DNA of 64,000 nt from Ophiostoma sp. CBS 140.51 (taxonomy: Eukaryota > Ascomycota > Sordariomycetes > Ophiostomatales > Ophiostomataceae), in assembly GCA_029298735.1 (NCBI GenBank), contig JANSLP010000106.1, forward strand, positions 1 through 64,000, written 5' to 3'. The notes below the pieces were generated by a model, which did no database searches, was not told where the DNA came from, and was given only the letters and a program-made list of their open reading frames with translations. Below, one piece after another: positions 30,220-38,880 of the stretch. Numbering within the stretch: position 1 is the stretch's first letter; every line of letters starts with the position of its first letter. The position numbers and the translations under genes were made by a program.

Positions 30220-31617
30220 ATGGCCACACAGGTCGACTCTCTCGGCCGGGGCGGCACCTTCAAGTCGTTCCGGCCATGGCGACATAGGGAGCCGACGACA
30301 GCAGGGCATCCAGCCGGCGACGACAACCCATTACAGATGGAGCACCAACGCCCAAGGTCCATGTTTTCGTATCAACCCACCCTGCACACACAACGGATAT
30401 CCGCATCCCATCCAGCACAGGCCGATGCCGATGCCGACATAACGGACGTCATATCAGAATCATCACCTTTGTCAACGTCACAACCACCACCATCTACAGA
30501 CAGCCGGATACCGCGCACGCCGGGGCCAATACCGCACCCACAAGACAGTATATCACCAATACCAGATACGCTGCCCAGCCCGCTACCACTCACGTCACCA
30601 CCACCATCTACACCACCCACGTCATCGTTCCCCTCGCTCAAACGCCGCCGCGCCCTGTCCGACGTCGACGGTCCCAACACGGCCGCCCTCTGTTGCAAGA
30701 AGAGGAGACTGCGCCGTTTTCTCATCACGTCCCGCCTGTCACAGCCCTTCTCCCAACCCGCCACGCACATTCTCAACAGAGAGTCCGTCGCGGCCGGCGA
30801 CAAGCGGTTCCTCAAGTTGGCCGCCATTATGAATGCAAGGCGCATCGCCAAAACCTCGTCACCGACGACCTCGCTGACTCCGACGACCCCCGTGGCCAGC
30901 GAAGTCTTGAGGCGAGCTGCCATGGCCAACCGTCTACGACGACGCATCTATGCCGAAGCCACGGCCGCCTCGACCGCCGGTCGTCCACTGACAGGCATTC
31001 CTTTGTCGTTGATGGCCAACATGGCCAATGCACGATTTACGATTGTGCCGGTCTCTACCGCGGCGGCAATGGCAGGGAGGGTTCCGACACAGTCGTCGAG
31101 CACACCGACGACGACAACGACGACCGCCGCCGAAGTCGCTTCGTCGGCCGTTTTTGCCGCCGTCACGCCCGTCCCGGTAGGGGCTGTAAGTGTGGGTATC
31201 AGTGGTGGCAGGTGGAAACCGGCGTCCGTCCTGAAATCACCACCACTGGCGGCCCACCGCCCGATTGTGCGTGCCGTCTCGAGAAGTCCAAAGCTCAGGC
31301 CGAGAGATGCAAGGCCGCACACCCGACCGAGTCGGATCGAGTCAGTCGAGACATCACCTACCTGCTACGCCAGTACAGAGGACGACGACTCGGAATGCTC
31401 GTTCCCCACCAGCGAACACGACCACAACGGCGACGACGACGACACCTCCGACACGGAAGACGTCTATGCCGATTTCAGCGTACTCTTTAGCAGCGACACG
31501 GCCGGCGACGAGCTGGACGATCTAGACGGACTCGATGGACTGGACGGGCTCGACGGGCTTGACGACTACATGGACGAGCTGGACGGCATTGCACACCTGC
31601 CGAGGCAGGCGACATAG
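30220..31617 (+). CDS. Conserved Pezizomycotina protein of unknown function, low complexity
   Basis: Single exon, 465 residues from MATQVDSLGRGGTF. Much of it is Pro/Ser/Thr-rich and probably disordered. One well-formed block, about residues 158-215 (KKRRLRRFLITSRLSQPFS, PATHILNRE, GDKRFLKLAAIMNARRI), looks conserved; I recall similar strings in unnamed filamentous-ascomycete proteins. The basic KRRRL and KKRRLRR runs could be nuclear localisation signals. The C-terminus is acidic and ends with the repeat DDLDGLDGLDGLDGLDDYMDE, encoded by a tandem 9-bp repeat near 31510-31560. An acidic tail plus basic patches suggests a nuclear role, which is inference only. Convergent with the 2EXR gene, 257 bp away. 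No domain of known function seen. Confidence 0.75.
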   Translation: MATQVDSLGRGGTFKSFRPWRHREPTTAGHPAGDDNPLQMEHQRPRSMFSYQPTLHTQRISASHPAQADADADITDVISESSPLSTSQPPPSTDSRIPRTPGPIPHPQDSISPIPDTLPSPLPLTSPPPSTPPTSSFPSLKRRRALSDVDGPNTAALCCKKRRLRRFLITSRLSQPFSQPATHILNRESVAAGDKRFLKLAAIMNARRIAKTSSPTTSLTPTTPVASEVLRRAAMANRLRRRIYAEATAASTAGRPLTGIPLSLMANMANARFTIVPVSTAAAMAGRVPTQSSSTPTTTTTTAAEVASSAVFAAVTPVPVGAVSVGISGGRWKPASVLKSPPLAAHRPIVRAVSRSPKLRPRDARPHTRPSRIESVETSPTCYASTEDDDSECSFPTSEHDHNGDDDDTSDTEDVYADFSVLFSSDTAGDELDDLDGLDGLDGLDGLDDYMDELDGIAHLPRQAT

Positions 31618-31689
31618 TGCGTGGGTGCGTAGCCGGTAGGCGTGCAGGACAAAAAGAAGAACAAATCATGATACCAGGCGTTTAGGTGG

Positions 31690-31838
31690 GACGGTCATAT
31701 TCATATTCACAACAGGCATTACTCATATTCATATTCATATCAGGTTCGCATAAAATCAAATAAAAATGAAATGAAAATAATACACAATACACAATACACA
31801 ATACACAATACACAATGAACAATACGCAATAAACAATG
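31690..31838. repeat. AT-rich short tandem repeats between convergent genes
   Basis: Two runs of CATATT units (31696-31740) are followed by ACACAAT heptamers, five near-perfect copies from 31781, then diverged copies up to about 31838. They lie between two convergent stop codons and may overlap the polyadenylation zones. Confidence 0.85.
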
Positions 31839-31874
31839 TAATTCTATGCTCGCTTTGCATTCCTCGCGGTCGCT

Positions 31875-33434
31875 TTACTCCTCCTTAAACCTAAAAAGAA
31901 TGGCCTGCTCTAACGGCGGCATCCCCGCATCCATGGCCCTTCCAATCAACAACTCGCTCGGCTCGTCCGCCAGGTCCGCTCGCCACTGTGCCATGTGGTA
32001 CAAGTACCGCATCGCCAGGATTCGTAGGTTTTGAATCGTGTGGGAGGGTCGAAGCAGCTCCCGCAAAAAGCCGGCATTGCCAATCCGCAGTCCGCCCAGG
32101 CGGCCTCTCAAGTGGGCTCTGCCTTCGCTGCCAGTACTCTCGCTGCTGTCAGTCACCCTCACTTCGTTCGTGCGCTCCCGCAGTGGCCTCACTTTACTTA
32201 GCGCGTGGATGCGCTGCAACGTCTTGCGGTCACTCAACGGCACAAAAAACATTTGCTCTTCCGGTGACGCCGCACTCCCAAACAGGCCACTCGCCACCGC
32301 CTGCTCGCGCGTCCCCGACACGACAATCTCGTCAAAGTAGACCATGAGCTGGGGTGGTGGCGATTGCGGCCGCTGCGCCGCCGCCTCGGCCACTCTTTGT
32401 AGGAGCGGGAAAATGGAGCGGCCGACATGCGACCGCAGCAGTTCGTGCTCGACAGCGATGCCGCCGCCGCTGCGGACCGCCTCGTCGAGGCAGCCAATGA
32501 GCTGGTGCTGCGCGAGGTCGGCAATGCTCACGGTGCTCTGGGGGTTCAGAGCTCGTGGAGCGGGCTCTGAATCATCCTCTGACGCCGACGCCACCGGCGC
32601 CAGGGGTGGTGGTGGCCCTGGAGGAGGAGGAGCCGGCGGCCCTGGTTGCGGCACCCGCCAGATGGACACCTCCTCCTCTGCCGGCAATCCCGGCGCCTCG
32701 GGCGGGTCCATGACATTCTGCGGCGGCGTCCGCGATCCGTCGCCCCGCGTGGCCCTCCCGAGTAAGTAATAGTCGACCGGCCGTCTGCTGTTCAAGAGTA
32801 TTGTATCCCTCCGTGGATCAAACCACACGGGCTGGCCCTCGGCGCCAATGGTCCACCGCCCCGAGCGCATGGCTGCCGCTCTCGATTCAAAACACGTGCT
32901 GACCATGGCCTGGGGCATACGGCTGCCCGCGCCGGCACGGGCGCCTGTGGGCACGACGCGGCCGTACTGAATGGTGCCGCCCGCTGCGGCAACCACTCCT
33001 AAATTGGAGGTGGCAGCGATCTCGGCTTCGTCGGGCACCAAGGGTCGGAGTTCAATGACCCGCCGCGGCAACGACTCGGTCCAGATGGCGCTTCGGATCT
33101 CGGCAGGTAGACTGGAAAAGGTGACGCGGGGTTTGGATGGAGGAGGGGGTGGTGCAACATTGGACGGTTCGGTGTCATTGTCGGGTGTTGCTGTATTTGT
33201 TGGCGCCTCTGCCTCTTCCTCTGCCGGTTCAGGAGCCGACTCGGGGACTGGTGTCTCCTCCTCATCTCGTGCTGCCCGTCTCAGCTCATCGGCAAACGGC
33301 AATGGCGGACCAGCCCTGATGGGCGGGTTTTGCCGGATGAAAAGTGCAGTCTGCATGAGAGCAGGTAGTCGTGGTGGTGGAGGTGGGGAGCTGTGTGGCA
33401 ATGATGATAAGGATGATGCTGATGAAGATGCCAT
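31875..33434 (-). CDS. 2EXR domain protein
   Basis: Single exon, 519 residues from MASSSASSLSSLPHSS. After a Pro/acidic N-terminal region, residues about 105-130 read VTFSSLPAEIRSAIWTESLP then RRVIELRPL, the opening of the fungal 2EXR domain (PF20150), which has two E-X-R-type motifs. The following STCFESRAAAMRSG and PVWFDPRRDTILL segments continue that domain. A Pro-rich linker (about 270-290), then a helical C-terminal half. The family is large and unstudied in filamentous fungi; the LPAEIR opening resembles F-box-like helices, but a ubiquitin role is unproven. A TATAATA element lies about 40 bp upstream (33472-33478, minus strand). Confidence 0.85.
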   Translation of the reverse strand: MASSSASSLSSLPHSSPPPPPRLPALMQTALFIRQNPPIRAGPPLPFADELRRAARDEEETPVPESAPEPAEEEAEAPTNTATPDNDTEPSNVAPPPPPSKPRVTFSSLPAEIRSAIWTESLPRRVIELRPLVPDEAEIAATSNLGVVAAAGGTIQYGRVVPTGARAGAGSRMPQAMVSTCFESRAAAMRSGRWTIGAEGQPVWFDPRRDTILLNSRRPVDYYLLGRATRGDGSRTPPQNVMDPPEAPGLPAEEEVSIWRVPQPGPPAPPPPGPPPPLAPVASASEDDSEPAPRALNPQSTVSIADLAQHQLIGCLDEAVRSGGGIAVEHELLRSHVGRSIFPLLQRVAEAAAQRPQSPPPQLMVYFDEIVVSGTREQAVASGLFGSAASPEEQMFFVPLSDRKTLQRIHALSKVRPLRERTNEVRVTDSSESTGSEGRAHLRGRLGGLRIGNAGFLRELLRPSHTIQNLRILAMRYLYHMAQWRADLADEPSELLIGRAMDAGMPPLEQAILFRFKEE

Positions 33435-34369
33435 TGAAGAAGAATAGAATTGAAATGGATTGAAACTGCTCTATTATACGACTCCTCAATTCCTTTTGGA
33501 ATTCAAAAAATAAATAAAAAAATATGTCGGTGCCTGACCCAGGCTGCAGGATTTCACAATATGTTTTGAGAGGATTGAGCTTAAATGTCTTGGAACAGCT
33601 GAATCCGTCAATTGGAAAAGGCGGCTTTATTTATTCTTTCCTTCGTCTGATACAGCTCCATCTAGGCACCGGTGATTGCAGCTCCCGTTTGCACGTCTAC
33701 ACGTCCCGGGGAAAGAGTGCCGTCAAGCGAGGCATTCTCGGGGTAAGTGCGTGTGGTGACGCTCAGATGTTTTGTTTGGCGGTGCAAAGTACGGAATACA
33801 CTTTGGTGATTGGTTGTCTTGTTTGGGCTTGGCGCAAGGCGCTCCAATTAGCACCGCCTTGAAAGGCTGAATTCGCTGTGAAGAGGCCTGTGGGGGCCTT
33901 CACTTACACAGTGGTTGTGGATGGTAGAAACAGAAAAAGAAAAAGAAAAAAAAAAAGAGAAGGGGTTGTTTATTCAAGCAGTAAACAGATCACTCTATCG
34001 ATTTTGAAGAATTGACGACAAACTTGCACAGTTTTTACACCCGCTTCGTGGTGGCTTCTGTTGGCGGCTTCTGTATGATTATGATTCTTGAGAATTGGGT
34101 GAAAAGGGGGGGCGGGGAGGAATTGTGAAATCGTGCTACGTAGAATAGTGATGTTTACATCTTCTACGAATAAAATACTAAAAGAAATTACAGCAAAGAT
34201 GGAATGAAAAGATATGAAGCTCAATGGATCTCCATGGAGGGAGATGCGTTGAATACAGAAAGTTGAACAAAAGTTGAACAACGATGAATTCGAAAAAGGG
34301 AAAATAAGAGAGAGGAGAGAAGACAACAAATCGTCTTTCTTTTTAAGCCTTTTACTTTTAACAACAGCA
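33435..34369. other. Intergenic, no gene seen
   Basis: Promoter side of the 2EXR gene, then an A/G-rich tract at 33932-33962 and AT-rich DNA toward the F-box-like pseudogene copy C. The frame at 33524-33862 is open but has no recognisable product. Confidence 0.45.
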
Positions 34370-34828
34370 CATCACCTCTTAACTTTACGAAGTAGTTGGC
34401 ACGTAAATTTTTATTTAGTTGATTCTCCTCCCGAGGCGGCGCGTAGCGGCAGTACGGCGGCAGCAGCTCGGCCAGGGGCGCCAGCACGGTTTCGTAGCTA
34501 CTAAAGTACTCTGGAAAGGGCCGCTCGTCGGGGGCCGCCCGCTTCACAACGGCTGCGTCGACGGCATGGCTCTGCGCTTTCTCCCCACTCTTGGAGGGAT
34601 GGAAGTACAGGCAATGCTCGCATACGTAGTGGTTTGGGCAGTTGTAGGCGACGGCCGCAAGAAGGTCGAAAAGCTCGGGCGGTGTGACTTGCTGGCGTAC
34701 CGGGGGCCAGGTCGGCCACGCCTTGCAAAAGATCACAGAAGCTCAGGAACGTCAGGGCAAGAACGGCCTTGTCGACCCTTTTCAGGTGGCTAAAGACATT
34801 GTATGGGCCAGATGTAGAGGGCGTTGAA
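34370..34828 (-). pseudogene. F-box-like family gene (copy C), frameshifted
   Basis: The minus strand carries family motifs in three frames. FNALYIWPIQCL ends in a stop at 34790. A second frame gives LALTFLSFCDLLQGVADLAP. A third gives PPELFDLLAAVAYNCPNHYV followed by CEHCLYFHPSKSGEKAQ and PPYCRYAPPREENQL. The copy at 35.8 kb has the same order (ITLHALGNWIVYTNIF, LALTCRTLRAS, FLDVLTSMAHNMPDHYV). At least two shifts within about 120 bp disable it. The C-terminal C-X2-C/DFG block of copies A and B is not found downstream. It is transcribed away from copy D, about 970 bp from it. Confidence 0.6.
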
Positions 34829-35799
34829 AAGGCGGTTGTTGTCGCTATTGTTGTTGTTGCCAAGGTTGTTTGGCGAGGACTCTTCCTGCCCTCGGGGAAA
34901 CTGCCGTCGTTTTGCACTGTGCAAGTTGTTGTTGGGAGCAAACTGTAAATATGACGAGGGAAATGTGAAACATGAAAAGGAGAGTACCGCTTTTCGATGA
35001 CGGTATGGGATGCAAAGATGCAGAGATGCAGAGATGCGGGAAGCAGAATGTTGAAACACAATCGTTGCGTAGGGAAAGAGAATTTTTTGAGAAAAGAAAT
35101 ATTTGTATATAAAGCAATGACTCAAATGTACATGTAGTAATTCGCACAGAGTGCAAATTGGTAATTAAGTGAGGACATATAAAGACTAAACCCAACGGCA
35201 GAACAAGTACTACGATGACGAGTAGACTTGCCATGCCCTAAGGACGCTGAGGAAGCATGTGAGGCAAGTTCCCTTGCGGGAGCGCCCGAGTTCATCAGTC
35301 GATCAAAGCTTAAATCAAGGGTCAGGTTTCAACTCTGAAATATTACTTGAATAGCTGCAGAGACTGCTGCAAATGCTGCTGCTTTGCCTACCCTACTGGA
35401 GTTCTGGCCTGTTTTTTCTTTCCGCCCTTCCTATTTCGGTCATATAAGTCGTCGTCGCAATTACGTGCTAAGAACAAGGCTACTCGAATTTGACTACATA
35501 GCATAACAAGGCTGTTTTTATGACCATATGCACCAACAAACATCTCGTCATTGATATGTCACGAGACAAATTTGAAAACTCAAAATAAATTTACCTCTTA
35601 TGTCATACTGGCACTGTGTTGAATTGTTATCTACTCCTTGTTAGTAATGTTGTTTTTTCAAGACTTGTCCGTCACTTGTTATGTTTATTGTCTGAATTTC
35701 TCTTTATCTATATAGTCTCCTTTTCTTCTTTTTGCCCTTACTTTTCCTGACACAAGGAGACACCCAATTCTATGTGAAAAGAATTTTACCCGATCCATC
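34829..35799. other. Intergenic between head-to-head F-box-like copies C and D
   Basis: AT-rich toward copy D, with no coding sequence recognised. It would be the shared promoter region if C and D arose as a divergent pair. Confidence 0.45.
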
Positions 35800-36591
35800 A
35801 TGTTGCCTCAACAATTAACCACCCCTACTGATGGCACTCGATACGGAGACCAGCAAAGGGCATCAGTATCAGCTTCAACATCAACATCAACATCACCGTC
35901 AACATCCAAACAGCATGACCCACCATCTCTCCAAGACATTACTTTGCACGCCCTCGGAAATTGGATCGTCTACACCAATATTTTCAATCATGCTGATGCA
36001 GCCGATAGAGCCGCCCTCGCACTCACATGCCGCACTCTGCGAGCGAGCATGGCTGGCGTGGCTGATGTGCCCACACTGCGCAAACGACTTCCACGACCAG
36101 AGTTTTTGGATGTCTTGACGTCGATGGCACACAACATGCCGGACCACTACGTATGTGAGCAATGCCTGTATTTGCATCGTGCAGAGGAAGGTGGCCACGC
36201 CAGGGATGCAGACCTCACCGTATCTGCATTGGATAGTGATGGCAGCAGTCAGGATCCTGAGGAGGAGGATAAAGAAATGGCAGAGGGACAACTACAGCCT
36301 GCGCCCACACCTATTCCTGGTACCATTGCCACATTCGCCGGTTGTGAGACGCTGTTGAGATCTTTAGCATTTTTATGTAGCTTATTTTGTGCATGCAATG
36401 GTGGACTTGTCTCCTTGTTTTGTTTAGGATGCGCTCCTTTTTCTGGTGACAATTTGATTTTCATTGCTATACAGTTGACTTCTTTCCTCCTACTCTCCTC
36501 TCTATTTAATCTATGTTCCGCCGTGATAAGTCGCAACCTTGCATCGACCCCCATCTCAAAACTGGGCAATAGCCATGTAAACAGATGGTAA
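35800..36591 (+). CDS. F-box-like family protein (copy D), truncated, with unrelated hydrophobic tail
   Basis: Single frame of 263 residues from MLPQQLTTPTDGTRYGD. A Ser/Thr-rich repeat (STSTSTSPSTS) precedes an F-box-like region (ITLHALGNWIVYTNIF, RAALALTCRTLRASMAGVAD), then FLDVLTSMAHNMPDHYVCEQ and CLYLHRAEEGGHARDADL, the family C-X2-C-X2-H motif. Homology stops near residue 180. The last 85 residues (from CETLLRSLAFLCSLF) are hydrophobic and Cys-rich, unlike the C-terminal half expected from copies A and B. Either the gene is a truncated pseudogene reading into noncoding DNA, or an intron or novel tail is used. It is the only copy with an uninterrupted N-terminal half. Function unknown; ubiquitin-ligase adaptor is only an analogy. 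Confidence 0.5.
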   Translation: MLPQQLTTPTDGTRYGDQQRASVSASTSTSTSPSTSKQHDPPSLQDITLHALGNWIVYTNIFNHADAADRAALALTCRTLRASMAGVADVPTLRKRLPRPEFLDVLTSMAHNMPDHYVCEQCLYLHRAEEGGHARDADLTVSALDSDGSSQDPEEEDKEMAEGQLQPAPTPIPGTIATFAGCETLLRSLAFLCSLFCACNGGLVSLFCLGCAPFSGDNLIFIAIQLTSFLLLSSLFNLCSAVISRNLASTPISKLGNSHVNRW

Positions 36592-36719
36592 AACTTGAAA
36601 AAGAAAACAAAAAATCCTGAACAATAGGCTTAGTCAACCGTTCTGATACAAACAAAAAAGGTCTTGTAGTAGTCCCCCTTCTCTCTTTAGCACAGGCTTC
36701 CTGCAAAGTTTCGAGTCGA

Positions 36720-37166
36720 TCAAATGTCATTAAAGTCTACAAGTATGTTCCTTTTCGAAGGGACAGTCGGCGGTCCAGTGTTGGCCGTCTTTTCTTGTCC
36801 TCCTGAGCCTTGAGCGTCTTGTTTGTCCTGGGTGTTCTGTCCGCAAGTGCAAGTCGTGTATTTCTTGTCCGTGCTGTCCTTGTTCTCCTTGCTGCTCTCC
36901 TTGGTATTGCCTGCTTTCATCGCTTCCTCCTTTCTCGCCTCCTCTTTCTCCAACCCTTCCACTAAAGTATGAAGTGCCCGGATCAGGCGGGAAACGACCA
37001 TCACCCGCTTCAAGCCTGGTTTGACAGGAACGGGGTTGCTGTCGTTAAACAGCCAAAGCATAACGAGGACAATGTTGAGGAGTGTGAGCATGTACACGGC
37101 GAGCAGGGTCTCCAATATCAGCCTCGCGACATAAGCGAAAGAGTCGAGAATGGTCATTAGTTCCAT
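36720..37166 (-). CDS. Small predicted membrane protein, no homologue recognised
   Basis: 148 residues from an ATG in good fungal context (CAAACAATGG). Residues about 13-40 (ARLILETLLAVYMLTLLNIV then LVMLWLF) are strongly hydrophobic and long enough for one or a tight pair of membrane helices. The rest is a charged tail (EKEEARKEEAMKAGN, SSKENKDSTDKK) with a CTCG motif. I do not recognise a family. The coherent topology (membrane anchor plus hydrophilic tail) and start context argue for a real gene, but conservation is untested. Confidence 0.4.
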   Translation of the reverse strand: MELMTILDSFAYVARLILETLLAVYMLTLLNIVLVMLWLFNDSNPVPVKPGLKRVMVVSRLIRALHTLVEGLEKEEARKEEAMKAGNTKESSKENKDSTDKKYTTCTCGQNTQDKQDAQGSGGQEKTANTGPPTVPSKRNILVDFNDI

Positions 37167-38004
37167 TGTTTGACGTGGACCGTCGGTTCAGTTGTTTGAT
37201 ACTGTGTCGGCTGATTGAGTGTAGCGTTAGTGTCGTACAAGGCAGAGTCAACTTGATGTCGTGAGCGAGGAGCAGAAAAACTGAGCGTTTGGTTGATTGC
37301 AGCCGTTTGTGAGAACAGCCAATGCTGGTATGGAAATGGATTGGAGATGGGGTTGGTGATGTGGATGCAGGCGAGGAAGAAACGAGAGAAATAATCACAG
37401 AAGAAATGGGGAAGAAGGGAGCTCAAAGGGAGAAACAATGCTTTGCTTCTTGTTTTCTATGACTGCCTTGTTCGTCCAACTGTGAGGTCGTTCCTTCTGC
37501 TTTCTTGTCTTCGTGGTCGCGGTCGTCCCTCCCCATTGCGGTCAAATCATTGCAGAGCTACTCCTTTTTTCATCAAAGAGAATAAAGGGGCTACAATAAG
37601 GAAGTCGCGTGTTGAACGCGAGTTCCTGTGCTGTTTCGAGCCCGTTAAGGGTCACAGCGGGAAAGAACACGGTCGTGAACTCAAGAAAACAGAAGGAACG
37701 ACCGTTCAAGTTTGGGCCTAAAGAAGCAGTCGGAGAAATATTGCTACCGCTTAAGCTAATATGAAAGATGGAAAAGAAATCTAAATGCAAAAATCAAGAA
37801 AAAGGAACATTAAACGCAAAACGCAAAACGTAAACGCAAAAAATACAAATGCTGTTGCCAGTCTGGTCTATGCTCTACCGTCTTCCGTCTAGCCCCGTCC
37901 GTGTCCGTTGTCCATGCCTGTTGTCCAACCACCAATATCCTGTCCCGTCCAGCCCTGTCCCAGTCCCAGTCTCCATCATAAATCATCATCCTCGCTCCCC
38001 TCAC
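37167..38004. other. Intergenic, no gene seen
   Basis: Promoter side of the small membrane-protein gene and 3' flank of the HD-domain gene. Short repeats of AAACGCAAAACG (37813-37840) and CCCGTCCAGCC-type units (37895-37965). No coding signal. Confidence 0.45.
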
Positions 38005-38880
38005 TTAACACTGGTTGCCTTCTTTGCCTTCTTTGCCTCCATCTCTGGCATCGTCGGCTGCTGGTTTGGCGAGTCCCCGGCTCCGCCACAGGGCTTCCCG
38101 CTCTTGCAGCAGCTCAACCGCCCACGCCCGCGTTTCCGGCAAAGCCATCTTGGTCGCCACATAGGCAAACTCGCCCAGGTCCACACGGCCCTCGCCGCGC
38201 TTCTCGTACTCGTGCATTTGTAGGAGCAGCTCCATCTTGTCGACGTCGTGGACAAACAAGCTCTCGGGGGTTTGCGAGTCTTCGTACTCTTGCCACACTG
38301 CGCGGATCTCGCGGCCAACGGCTCCTGAAGGGTCCCCCACCTTTCCTAGGAGAGTGCCCGTAATGTAGTCCATGGTCGAGGCTTCGCGGCGGCTCTTCTC
38401 CGGTTTGGGGACGCCGTCCACTGGTGTAATGTCGCCCACCAGCGCTTCGGCCATGTCGTGCACGAGGCACATTTTGATGCAGCGGTTCATGTCCAGAGTG
38501 GCGGCCAAATGCGGCGGGGCCAGCATCGAAATCAAAGACATGCGGTACATGTGGTCGGCAATGGACTCGCCGTAGGTGATGCCGAAGCGGCGCCAACCTT
38601 CACGTTTTGTCGTCTTCAAAAGTTCGAGGAGGTGGAAGTAGGGGAGGGGCGATGTTGTGCTGGGCGCGGGCTTGCTCTCGGGACCAAAAATGGCGTCGGT
38701 GGCCTTGTCGACGGTCCAGTCGCCGGCGATCTTAGGTGTCGGGACGACGCCGAGTTCTGGCAGCAATGTTAGCAGGGGGAAAGAGCGCAAGCGTGTGTCG
38801 TCGGTGGTTTTGAACTTACCTGCAATCAATTGCTCCGTGGTGAGTGCCGTGCCGTTCGGCGCGGGCTTGCTGTCGGCCAT
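38005..38880 (-). CDS. HD-domain 5'-deoxynucleotidase (HDDC2/YfbR-like)
   Basis: Start ATG at 38880. The frame reads 291 residues without interruption, but a textbook intron lies inside it: donor GTAAGT at 38819, branch CTAAC, acceptor CAG ending at 38757 (63 bp, a multiple of 3, no stop). Splicing gives 270 residues and joins EQLIA to ELGVVPTPK. HD signature: GESIADHMYRMSLISML with the first His, CLVHDMAEALVGDITP with the HD pair, and FVHDVDKMELLLQMHEYE with the final Asp. These bind the divalent metal and define the HDDC2 group, which dephosphorylates deoxynucleoside 5'-monophosphates. Probably cytosolic. A TTTAAATA element lies about 120 bp upstream (38997-39005). The retained-intron protein would carry a 21-residue insertion. 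Confidence 0.88.
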   Translation of the reverse strand: MADSKPAPNGTALTTEQLIAGKFKTTDDTRLRSFPLLTLLPELGVVPTPKIAGDWTVDKATDAIFGPESKPAPSTTSPLPYFHLLELLKTTKREGWRRFGITYGESIADHMYRMSLISMLAPPHLAATLDMNRCIKMCLVHDMAEALVGDITPVDGVPKPEKSRREASTMDYITGTLLGKVGDPSGAVGREIRAVWQEYEDSQTPESLFVHDVDKMELLLQMHEYEKRGEGRVDLGEFAYVATKMALPETRAWAVELLQEREALWRSRGLAKPAADDARDGGKEGKEGNQC

